Positions 1-6,952 of a DNA stretch of 64,000 nt are shown here, piece by piece. Made by a program: the position numbers and the translations under genes. Source of the DNA: Aradus depressus (Eukaryota > Arthropoda > Insecta > Hemiptera > Aradidae). The stretch lies in assembly GCA_963662175.1 (NCBI GenBank), contig OY759222.1:2152713-2216712 (forward strand), written 5' to 3'. The notes below the pieces were generated by a model, which saw only the letters and a program-made list of their open reading frames with translations, had not been told where the DNA came from and did not search any database. The number at the start of each line of letters is the position of its first letter. Position 1 is the first letter of the stretch.

Positions 1-21
1 AACTGAGCTGCTGTGGTACAC

Positions 22-705
22 TTACATCAATATAAAGGTGTCAAAGCCCTGTCGGTACCTCCCCTTGTCTGCCTCTCGAGTTTTATCAAGGACAAAGAAC
101 CCATAGGGGTCACTGTCCCAACATAGTGCACACATCTTTTGAAACATATCAAATGTAACATCTGTCGAACTAACGTGATCCTGATAAATATGTTTTAAAT
201 TTAACAAATTTTGTCTGAAAAGTATTAAAAAATTTGCATTGTCTCTAATTAAGTGCTTTGGTATATGCGCATATGTCTGCCCAATGTAAATAGGGAATAT
301 AGACTTGTGTCGTCCCATACTAAAATACTTTCTTATTATATTATGGTTATCGAGGCTAATATCATCAAAAATAAAAGCAGAATTATGTTTTGCATCTTCC
401 AGCTGTATCACACTTTCGGAATCATGAAAAGTGTAATATCCTATTTCGGGAACCGTGTCCATTACCTTTTTTAAATAGGTGTATTTCGCCTGTGATAAAG
501 ATCGAGAGTAAATGTAGAGATTTTCGAAACAAAGTCCATTTTCATCAAGAAGGAGGCTAATGACCAAATTGGTTTTCCCCGATCCTGTAGCTCCACAAAC
601 AATGATTAGAGGGTTTGGTGGTAAAAGTCTTATGGTTTCATCTTTTTCCTGGTGAGGAAGAAGGTCAACAACTTTCAGTTGTAAAGGTTGAGGCTCCAAA
701 TGCAT
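22..705 (-). CDS. A32-like (FtsK/HerA type) genome packaging ATPase
   Basis: This P-loop ATPase would drive viral DNA into the capsid. Counting from the upstream ATG at 768, Walker A is GATGSGKT (residues 59-66) and Walker B is FIFDD (132-136). It is followed by a conserved-looking IGQTYAHIP segment (162-170) and the RDNAN stretch, the arrangement seen in A32-like ATPases of Polintons and large DNA viruses. I prefer the ATG at 703-705 (227 aa) over the one at 766-768. The upstream start would leave only six bases to the divergent gene at 775, and its first 21 residues look like translated promoter, including the TATA-like run at 738-747. The longer 248-aa form cannot be excluded. The frame is open and complete. 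Confidence 0.85.
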   Translation of the reverse strand: MHLEPQPLQLKVVDLLPHQEKDETIRLLPPNPLIIVCGATGSGKTNLVISLLLDENGLCFENLYIYSRSLSQAKYTYLKKVMDTVPEIGYYTFHDSESVIQLEDAKHNSAFIFDDISLDNHNIIRKYFSMGRHKSIFPIYIGQTYAHIPKHLIRDNANFLILFRQNLLNLKHIYQDHVSSTDVTFDMFQKMCALCWDSDPYGFFVLDKTREADKGRYRQGFDTFILM

Positions 706-774
706 TTCGGTAAATGATACCTTTAGTGAAACCGCTGTATATATAAATTGAGAGCATGATCCTTTCATTTCAGT
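706..774. promoter_or_regulatory. Divergent promoter between ATPase and PLA2 genes
   Basis: A TATA-like run, TATATATAAA, sits at 738-747, about 30 bases before the ATG at 775. It reads nearly as well on the other strand toward the ATPase start at 705. The 69-bp gap is the only space between two divergent genes. Inferred from sequence and layout. Confidence 0.5.
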
Positions 775-1512
775 ATGAAACGAAAGATAGGAGGCAGTGT
801 AGTAAACGCTCTAATCAACAAGCTACCATTTGAAGCACACATTCCAGGATATAATTATTGTGGACCCGGCACCAAGTTACAAGATCGCTTAGCTCGAGGT
901 GATACGGGTATTAATCCATTAGACGAAGCCTGTCGTGAACACGATATTTCCTATTCAAAAACTAATAATTTATCTCAGAGACACGCAGCAGACAGAATCT
1001 TAGCAGATAAAGCTTGGGAGAGAGTCAGATCTAAGGACGCAAAGTGGGGGGAGAAGGCAGCTGCTTGGACTATAACAAATACCATGAAGGCTAAAGTCAA
1101 AATGGGCTCTGGACTTCGAGGATCCTTTGGTAAACTTATAAAAGCTGCACGAGTAGGTCGTCATTTACCTATTGATAGGGCTTCTGCTTTATCATTGAAA
1201 AAAGCAAAACGGTATTTGCAAAAATGGAAAATAACAAAAACGCCGAGGATACTCCCTTTGCCTAAAACCGGTGGGGTATTACCATTTCTCGTACCACTAT
1301 TTGCAGGATTATCTGCTCTCGGTAGCTTAGCAGGTGGTGCGTCAGCTATAGCAAAAACTGTAAGCGATGTCCAAAATGCAAAGGCTAAATTGGAAGAGAT
1401 GAAAAGACATAATAGGACAATTGAAGGACAAAAAATAGGTCAAGGACTTTACGTAAGACCATACAGAAACGGATACGGATTATACGTGAGACCATATAAA
1501 AATCAGATGTGA
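775..1512 (+). CDS. Parvovirus-type phospholipase A2 fused to amphipathic virion core protein
   Basis: The N-terminal domain is a secreted-type PLA2: the calcium loop YNYCGPGT lies at 26-33 and the catalytic helix DEACREHDISY at 50-60, with the His56-Asp57 dyad. In parvoviruses such a domain breaches the endosomal membrane during entry; a similar entry role is inferred here. The middle (about 80-160) is very basic. Residues 166-194 are a Gly/Ala/Leu-rich hydrophobic stretch like a membrane-active adenovirus core or protein VI segment. The tail repeats GLYVRPY at 224-230 and 235-241. The ATG at 775 follows a TATA-like element by about 30 bases. The frame ends in TGA at 1510-1512, and the protease follows in the same frame without an early ATG. 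Confidence 0.8.
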   Translation: MKRKIGGSVVNALINKLPFEAHIPGYNYCGPGTKLQDRLARGDTGINPLDEACREHDISYSKTNNLSQRHAADRILADKAWERVRSKDAKWGEKAAAWTITNTMKAKVKMGSGLRGSFGKLIKAARVGRHLPIDRASALSLKKAKRYLQKWKITKTPRILPLPKTGGVLPFLVPLFAGLSALGSLAGGASAIAKTVSDVQNAKAKLEEMKRHNRTIEGQKIGQGLYVRPYRNGYGLYVRPYKNQM

Positions 1513-1866
1513 CTTCCAAATAGAGCTCTTACAAATGTAGATCTTGAAAAATATGCTAAAAACTTGTGTCATTTCAGAGGTGTCTTTATGAAGGATACCT
1601 TACCGAGGACACCAAAAAAATATGAATCGGGCATTGTGAACCTTAATAGAGTCAGTGAACCCGGCTCACATTGGGTCTGCTATGTAAAGCGTGACAATAA
1701 AATAAAGTATTTCGACTCGTATGGTAATCTACCACCTCCACTCGAAATACTCAAATACCTGAAAGGATGCTCAATTGAATACAATCGAAACCGGTATCAG
1801 GATTGGAACACTCCATATTGTGGACACTTATGTATTCAGTTCCTTTATATTGAAAACTTGTGTTAG
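1513..1866 (+). CDS. Adenovirus-type maturation cysteine protease (adenain-like)
   Basis: This is a capsid maturation protease of the adenain/Ulp1 fold. The sequence shows the catalytic His in GSHWV (codon 1669-1671), an acidic residue in FDSYG, Gln in the YQDWNTPYCGH stretch for the oxyanion hole, and the nucleophile Cys in YCGHLC (about 1818-1820). The frame is open from 1513 directly after the TGA that ends the PLA2 gene. The first ATG is at 1588-1590 in FRGVFM. The coding look of the bases before that ATG suggests the protein starts earlier, by fusion or readthrough from the upstream gene, or that an ancestral joint gene was split. The stop is at 1864-1866, and the next gene starts 15 bases on. 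Confidence 0.8.
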   Translation, partial: LPNRALTNVDLEKYAKNLCHFRGVFMKDTLPRTPKKYESGIVNLNRVSEPGSHWVCYVKRDNKIKYFDSYGNLPPPLEILKYLKGCSIEYNRNRYQDWNTPYCGHLCIQFLYIENLC

Positions 1867-1880
1867 TCTTAGATGCAGTC

Positions 1881-2594
1881 ATGAGTTATACCTTTACCCT
1901 TACGGGCACTGAGAACGTATTAAGTGCAGACATTTTTCCTACAATAGACCTATCAAATGGAGAGTACTCGATTGGGCTTTTAGGTTTTACAACATATAAT
2001 TCTATTCCCAACATTATTGATGGTGAGAATGATATGTTTTATTTTGGTGATGAAAAAATTAAAATACCGATGGGGACATATGAGTTGGAAGCACTTGGGG
2101 ATTATTTACAAGAACAGATGATGTTTAGAAGAAAAGGCGATCATGTTATAATCCGAGCTAATAATAATACATTAAAATCAGAATTACGGTGTACAAAAAC
2201 TGTATATTTTAATAGAAAAAATTCTATTGGACCCTTATTGGGATGGGATGACAGCTTGGATGAAGATAAGCGTACTTTACACCCCGGAGATGGCTATCAT
2301 ACCTCACCAGGGATCGTAAACATGGTTAAAGTCAATACAATTGCTATTGAATGTAATATAGTTTACGGTGCATATCGAAATGGAAAACCGGTTCACACAT
2401 TGTATGAATTCTATCCAACTGTCGAGGCAGGGTACAAAATTGTCGAAACACCATCACCCATTGTATATTTAGGAGTTAGCACAAAATCCGTTGACAACAT
2501 TACATTACGGATAGTAGACCAAGACGGTCATCCAATCAACTTTAGAAACGAAACTATAACGATACACCTACATATAAAGAAGAATGGCGATTGA
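1881..2594 (+). CDS. Penton-like single jelly-roll minor capsid protein
   Basis: This 237-aa beta-rich protein starts MSYTFTLTG and contains GEYSIGLLGFTTYNSIPNI, a GDEKIKIPMGTYE segment and a C-terminal RIVDQDGHPINFR segment. I recognise the pattern as the minor capsid (penton-like) protein of invertebrate Polinton/adintovirus elements, which would occupy the fivefold vertices. The ATG at 1881 was chosen because the open frame before it has only a GTG and overlaps the protease end. It sits between the protease and the core peptide, as expected for a morphogenesis block. Its last 11 bases overlap the start of the 46-aa basic ORF. The family assignment comes from sequence feel and context, not a computed match. 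Confidence 0.65.
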   Translation: MSYTFTLTGTENVLSADIFPTIDLSNGEYSIGLLGFTTYNSIPNIIDGENDMFYFGDEKIKIPMGTYELEALGDYLQEQMMFRRKGDHVIIRANNNTLKSELRCTKTVYFNRKNSIGPLLGWDDSLDEDKRTLHPGDGYHTSPGIVNMVKVNTIAIECNIVYGAYRNGKPVHTLYEFYPTVEAGYKIVETPSPIVYLGVSTKSVDNITLRIVDQDGHPINFRNETITIHLHIKKNGD

Positions 2595-2724
2595 CTTTAG
2601 ACCTCGGTATATAAGTATTCGACCACATCCAAGACCCATTAGTACGAGACCGTACATGAGACACTTGACACCAGGCAACATTCGATTTTTGAAAAGTTTA
2701 GGCTTGAAAGTGAAACGACAATGA
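2584..2724 (+). CDS. Small basic core peptide (46 aa), adenovirus pX/mu-like
   Basis: A 46-codon ORF fills the gap between the penton-like and major capsid genes. It starts 11 bases inside the former and ends by a 4-base ATGA overlap with the latter. The peptide is rich in Arg, Lys and Pro (RPRYISIRPHPRPISTRPY) and ends LTPGNIRFLKSLGLKVKRQ. The charge and position suggest a DNA-condensing virion peptide like adenovirus mu. The overlaps on both sides argue that it is a real gene despite its size. Its function is inferred. Confidence 0.6.
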   Translation: MAIDFRPRYISIRPHPRPISTRPYMRHLTPGNIRFLKSLGLKVKRQ

Positions 2725-3938
2725 ATGACATTTTAGATATTACAGAGGACGTTCGGGTTGATGATAGTATCACTCAGCTACAGTTCCACACTTACAACCC
2801 ATTTAATTCTACAAATTTAAAGAATTCTGATGAGATTCGAATCCCTATTCACCAGCAAGATTTGTATATATTACCATGTGCTAGTTATCTTTATTTGGAA
2901 GGCTCTATTCAGAAGGAGGGTGCTGATAAAAGAATGACTACATCGAGTGCAAAATTGTCAAATAATGCCTTTGCATTTATGTTTGATGAAATTCGCTATG
3001 AATTGAATGGAGTGGAAATTGATAAAGTCCGAAATCCAGGAATTGTGAGTACTCTAAAAGGGTATGTCTCTTTATCACCTAACCAAGTGAGTGGGTTAGG
3101 CAATGCAGGATGGATGATACCGAAGAAAGATGGAGCTATTTCAATAGATAAAGACGGTCATTTTAATGTATGTCTCCCCCTCAGCACTCTTATTGGTTTT
3201 CTCGAAACTTTCAAAAAAGTGATAATCAATTCAAAGCATGAACTGTGTCTTATCCGTGCAAAGAGCGACGCTAAATTTATTTTGGAAGACAAGGTACAAC
3301 TTACACTAAACAAGGTAAATTGGAGAGTCCCTCATATTAAAGTATCTGATGAACAGCGACTGCGACTATTGAGAATATTAGACAGAGATCAGACACTTAC
3401 TATCCCTTTCCGCTCATGGGAATTGTCGGAATACCCTGCCTTACCGGAAAACACACAAAATACATGGAGTGTCAAGACTAGTTCAGCTCTAGAAAAACCC
3501 CGATATATAATCGTAGCCTTTCAGACAGACAGAGTCGACAATAAGTTAAAAGATACCAGTCAATTTGACGCTTGTAACTTGTCCAATGTTAAACTATTTT
3601 TGAATAGTGAGATGTTCCCGTACGATGATTTAAACCTTGATTTCAATAAGGGTCGATATGCTGTTCTCTATGATATGTACCAAAGATTTCAAATGAGCTA
3701 CTATGCTAAGGATCATAGTGAACCCCTACTGTCGAGAAAGGACTTTGGTGAAATCGCCCCCATGATAGTTCTTGATGTATCACGTCAGGAAGACACATTG
3801 AAGGTAGCTACGGTCGACATTCGTCTAGATCTTCATGCAACCCAACCGTTTCCACCTCACACTCGAGCTTACTGCCTTTTAATTCACGATAAATTAATTG
3901 AATTGAATCCTCTTAGCGGTCTTGTAAGGAAGCTATAA
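2721..3938 (+). CDS. Double-jelly-roll major capsid protein
   Basis: This 405-aa protein is the likely hexon-like major capsid subunit. It starts MNDILDITEDVRVDDSI and carries segments such as FMFDEIRYELNGVEIDKVRN (about residues 89-108) and SVKTSSALEKPRYIIVAFQT (about 250-269), which I associate with the double jelly-roll-like proteins widespread in invertebrate Polinton-like elements. Length and beta-rich composition fit. The ATG overlaps the stop of the core peptide (ATGA at 2721-2724), so the two may be translationally coupled. The frame is intact and ends LSGLVRKL before TAA. No catalytic motif is expected. The fold assignment needs a structural comparison. Confidence 0.75.
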   Translation: MNDILDITEDVRVDDSITQLQFHTYNPFNSTNLKNSDEIRIPIHQQDLYILPCASYLYLEGSIQKEGADKRMTTSSAKLSNNAFAFMFDEIRYELNGVEIDKVRNPGIVSTLKGYVSLSPNQVSGLGNAGWMIPKKDGAISIDKDGHFNVCLPLSTLIGFLETFKKVIINSKHELCLIRAKSDAKFILEDKVQLTLNKVNWRVPHIKVSDEQRLRLLRILDRDQTLTIPFRSWELSEYPALPENTQNTWSVKTSSALEKPRYIIVAFQTDRVDNKLKDTSQFDACNLSNVKLFLNSEMFPYDDLNLDFNKGRYAVLYDMYQRFQMSYYAKDHSEPLLSRKDFGEIAPMIVLDVSRQEDTLKVATVDIRLDLHATQPFPPHTRAYCLLIHDKLIELNPLSGLVRKL

Positions 3939-3988
3939 AATGAGTGTGTATAAGATGAGGATCATCATTAGATTTCTAACCCTCAAAC

Positions 3989-4657
3989 ATGGAACACCAG
4001 TTCGCGATTGTGGATTTTCAAGGTTTTCAAGGGGAAGGTGGCTTTATTGTGAAGGAGTTGACAGTTCTCACTCACAGTCAGTCACTCCACTGGTTTTTTC
4101 TCCCTCCTCAAAATGTTGATGAATCTGATAGTCGTGTGAATCTATGGGTTAAAAAACACATTCACAATATTCCATGGTGCTATGGAGATACAGAATATTC
4201 ACGTCTGGAAGAACTCTTATGTACTTCAACTGCTTCATGTAAATTTATTTGGGCGAAAGGACTAGAAAAATGTACATTTCTTGAAAATATTGTTAAAAAG
4301 CGAGTTTATGATCTGCTCGACTATGGGTGTCCGAATTTGAAAAAGTTACCCCAACATGAGACTACCTGTCATTTTCATGGAGGAACCTCTTATACTTGTT
4401 CACTTAATCAAGCCTTCAAGTTGGAGGAGTGGATAAGTAAACACCCATCCAAGACAGATTTGTACAATGAAGAGGTTCGCCAAAAAACCTTCCGTAAATC
4501 TAATAAAGTGTTGGCATTTCATGGCTTTGTAAGACATTTGAATAATTCTGCAATGTGTGTATATTGCAAGCTAAAATGTGATATAGATCAGACGGTATGC
4601 CCACACATGTACCATAAAAGACACAGCCCCCGATGTTACTGGTTTAGTCAGTGCTAG
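3989..4657 (+). CDS. Uncharacterised Polinton-associated protein, possible RNase H-fold exonuclease relative
   Basis: This 222-aa ORF has a clear ATG after a 50-base gap from the capsid gene. It begins MEHQFAIVDFQGFQ, where Asp9 at the end of a first beta strand, followed by FIVKELTV, resembles the start of an RNase H-like (DEDD) nuclease. Later segments IWAKGLEKCTFLENI, VYDLLDYGCPNLKKL and CSLNQAFKLEEWI could be the further strands and helices of such a fold. The usual second acidic residue of motif I is replaced by Gln (DFQ), so it could be inactive. The C-terminus is Cys/His rich (CVYCKLKCDIDQTVCPHMYH) and may bind zinc. The function is not established. The next gene starts two bases after its stop. 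Confidence 0.55.
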   Translation: MEHQFAIVDFQGFQGEGGFIVKELTVLTHSQSLHWFFLPPQNVDESDSRVNLWVKKHIHNIPWCYGDTEYSRLEELLCTSTASCKFIWAKGLEKCTFLENIVKKRVYDLLDYGCPNLKKLPQHETTCHFHGGTSYTCSLNQAFKLEEWISKHPSKTDLYNEEVRQKTFRKSNKVLAFHGFVRHLNNSAMCVYCKLKCDIDQTVCPHMYHKRHSPRCYWFSQC

Positions 4658-4658
4658 A

Positions 4659-4919
4659 ATGGATCAAGCTTTGGAAAAACTTTCTCAAACTAATATCTGG
4701 AATATGGATCCAGTACATCTTCAAAACTTACCACCTGCATTACTGCTTCATCTCTATGACTATGCAATTGAATATTTATGGGACAACCTACCTGAAGAGT
4801 GGCGTGAGGATCCAAGATTCCAATTGTGTCGTCGATGCAACCATCACTTCAATACATCTCATGATCAAATCGATGGTCCACCACCGATGAAGAAAAATTG
4901 TACTTATTGTGTAAAATAA
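4659..4919 (+). CDS. Small zinc-ribbon-like protein (86 aa)
   Basis: The ORF starts one base after the preceding stop, which suggests co-transcription. The N-terminal half is helical with LPPALLLHLYDYAIEYLWD (25-43). The C-terminal half has C57, C60, H62/H63, H68, C81 and C84 (CRRCNHHF and CTYC), enough ligands for one zinc site. I do not recognise a named family. A role in regulation or nucleic acid binding is only a guess. Confidence 0.5.
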   Translation: MDQALEKLSQTNIWNMDPVHLQNLPPALLLHLYDYAIEYLWDNLPEEWREDPRFQLCRRCNHHFNTSHDQIDGPPPMKKNCTYCVK

Positions 4920-4926
4920 TGTTGAT

Positions 4927-5035
4927 AATAAATTTAAATTCAACCATATTTTTTTTCTTTTTTTTAAAAACCCTTAAAAGTTGTAAAAATAATAGGAAAT
5001 AAGAAAATAAACAAGTATGATTATAATCATTTATT
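4927..5035. terminator. Convergent polyadenylation signals
   Basis: AATAAA lies at 4927-4932 just after the stop of the rightward capsid gene cluster. AATAAA also lies on the minus strand at 5035-5030, overlapping the last codons of the leftward ORF. The spacer is AT-rich with T and A runs. Convergent genes sharing a short poly(A) region fit a compact DNA virus layout. Confidence 0.5.
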
Positions 5036-5575
5036 CATAAATAATGCATACATTTCATTCCAGTCTACAGTGTTTAAATTCACTATAGACTCTTCAGTTG
5101 ATGTTGGTAATGAAAAAAATTCAAAGCATTTTGATATTACTGATAGTAAAAGTTTTAAAGAATAGTCTATTTTCTCACAAGACTTGAGCATAAATATCAC
5201 TTCACTTTTATTGAGCTTGATTTCTGGCTGAGACGACACCGACATGTAAGGAGAAGGGCTATTCAGACACATTGTGACCCAAGGGTATGAATTTGATATA
5301 CTCACACTTCGGTTTCTTCCAGTGAGTCCAAATTTGAATACTATGTTGCGTATTCGAAGTGAGTCTTGGAGAGGTCTTTTTCTTCCTTTGGGGTTGATGT
5401 AGTTTTGAATAGGTCCTATGTTGGTGGAGAGTCCTGTCCAATCTGCCGTGTCCAAATAAACTGATACCTTCTTGTGGCAAAATACCACTACTGGTGACTG
5501 GTTGAGAAGTCCTACCTTGATGACCTTGGTCTTGGACTTGTTGAGAGCAAACTCTGTTACTAGATACAACACCAT
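5027..5575 (-). CDS. Uncharacterised 182-aa Polinton-associated protein
   Basis: A complete leftward ORF from ATG (5573-5575) to TGA (5027-5029). Near the start it has VIKVGLLNQSPVVVFCHKK followed by VYLDTADWTGL, a beta-rich segment that could form a small DNA-binding fold, and a basic patch PKGRKRPLQDSLRIR. The C-terminal third is helical. I do not recognise a named family. It is transcribed toward the capsid block and shares a short divergent promoter region with the polymerase module. Because no overlapping rightward gene explains it and its frame is long, I take it as real. An upstream exon or another start is possible. Confidence 0.5.
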   Translation of the reverse strand: MVLYLVTEFALNKSKTKVIKVGLLNQSPVVVFCHKKVSVYLDTADWTGLSTNIGPIQNYINPKGRKRPLQDSLRIRNIVFKFGLTGRNRSVSISNSYPWVTMCLNSPSPYMSVSSQPEIKLNKSEVIFMLKSCEKIDYSLKLLLSVISKCFEFFSLPTSTEESIVNLNTVDWNEMYALFMNK

Positions 5576-5758
5576 TGCGACAACTGGTCTCTCTACATTT
5601 TTTCACTTCATATCATCTTCTTACCCCCACCTAGTTCCCCCCTCTCTGGTTTTTTTTTAAAAACCTGTTTTCATGAGCGGGTTCACAATCTTCTCTCACA
5701 ATTGTTTTTGTTTTCTTTTGATTATATATAGGCAGACTCCTCCTTGGACTATTACAAC
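5576..5758. promoter_or_regulatory. Divergent promoter region of the replication module
   Basis: This non-coding gap separates the leftward 182-aa gene and the zinc-finger gene. TATATATA at 5723-5730 lies about 29 bases before the ATG at 5759. Pyrimidine-rich tracts precede it. Inferred. Confidence 0.4.
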
Positions 5759-6952
5759 ATGTTCAAGTGTACAAAGTGTGACACCATTTTTCCATCATGG
5801 AAAAAACGCAATGTTCATCAGTTCAACTGTAAGAGAAATATCGACGAGATATTGGATGTAGAACCACCAAGGAAAAAAATATTTTTATGTTCCTCTTGCG
5901 GAGGACGGTTTGAAAACGATTATCATGGACAACGACATGAATCAGTCTGTCATGGGGAATATTCATCCTCAAAGGAACCGACCAAGGACGCAATATTAGC
6001 TCTGGTGCCTTCTGATAATATTGTACAATATGAAAGTGCCTTTGCTAGTCGTTTGGAATCCTATTTTATTCGCTCAAACAAATGCAATGATTTGACGTGT
6101 TTCTTACTGGATGTGAAACCAACATTAATACACAAAGTATCCAACATACTACAAATGAAATCTGCAATTAAAATTAATTTGATGGTTGAATGTTTATTTG
6201 GAAATGCTCTTGGTGAGCGGACAGATCGAGCCTTTAAGACTATGAATAAACCAGTTTTTCGAGCAACAAATCTTGAAAAATTCTTTGACAATGCATTTGA
6301 AAAAATACACTCGGAGGTGGAAAATAGTGCATTGAAAGGAAGTGGGTGGAAAATATTAGCCGTAGACGGAATTCGTCTACGGGTGAATAGATATGATCCA
6401 CTACGTGCTTCTACATACATACCATTGCCAGCTAGTCTTGAAAATAAAAAAGCATGTGTAAATGTACAAAATAATGATGAGAAATGTTTTGCATATTCAA
6501 TCTTAGCAAAATTCGTGACATCGCATTCTTATCGACCACAGGAATATACTGATTTATTCAGTTTATATGATTTTTCATGTGTTTCGTTTCCAGTCGCTCT
6601 AGCGGATATTTCAAAATTTGAAAAGGTCAACAATATGTCTATAAATGTATTTGGAGTTGATGAAAACGAGAAAATATACCCCCTCAAGGTTGCAGCAGAA
6701 GAAAAATCAGATCATCGGGACATTCTCCTTTTGGACAATGAAAATAAACAACACTACGTCTACATAAAAAACTTTAATCGGTTGATTAGTCGTCAATTAC
6801 GAAAATCTTCTCTGCGAAAATTTTACATCTGTAAAAGATGCTTCATAACTTTTGAAGAAAGAAGAGGCGGATCTGATAAGCTGGAGATGCATAAAATGTA
6901 TTGCAAAGATCAGAAGACTGTACGAGTTGAATTACCATCTGATCCGAAATGA
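5759..6952 (+). CDS. Zinc-finger N-terminal module of the Polinton polymerase (split ORF)
   Basis: This protein of about 397 aa starts MFKCTKCDTIF; the open frame reaches back to 5744 but only through a TTG. Two C2H2/C2HC fingers open it (CTKC...HQFNC and CSSC...HESVCH), and a third Cys/His cluster (CKRC...MHKMYC) lies near the end. The middle has QNNDEKCFAYSILAKF. In related invertebrate elements such a region precedes the family B polymerase, often in one long ORF. Here the stop overlaps the polymerase ATG (ATGA, 6949-6952) in the minus-one frame. This may be a real stop-start coupling or the trace of a small indel. It probably binds DNA or serves as terminal-protein and primer region; this is inferred. 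Confidence 0.65.
   Translation: MFKCTKCDTIFPSWKKRNVHQFNCKRNIDEILDVEPPRKKIFLCSSCGGRFENDYHGQRHESVCHGEYSSSKEPTKDAILALVPSDNIVQYESAFASRLESYFIRSNKCNDLTCFLLDVKPTLIHKVSNILQMKSAIKINLMVECLFGNALGERTDRAFKTMNKPVFRATNLEKFFDNAFEKIHSEVENSALKGSGWKILAVDGIRLRVNRYDPLRASTYIPLPASLENKKACVNVQNNDEKCFAYSILAKFVTSHSYRPQEYTDLFSLYDFSCVSFPVALADISKFEKVNNMSINVFGVDENEKIYPLKVAAEEKSDHRDILLLDNENKQHYVYIKNFNRLISRQLRKSSLRKFYICKRCFITFEERRGGSDKLEMHKMYCKDQKTVRVELPSDPK

Noticed and set aside
5259..5606. A 115-aa minus-strand ORF overlapping the 182-aa gene
   Set aside because: It overlaps the longer ORF in another frame, has its own ATG but no recognisable composition, and would leave the better supported gene unexplained.
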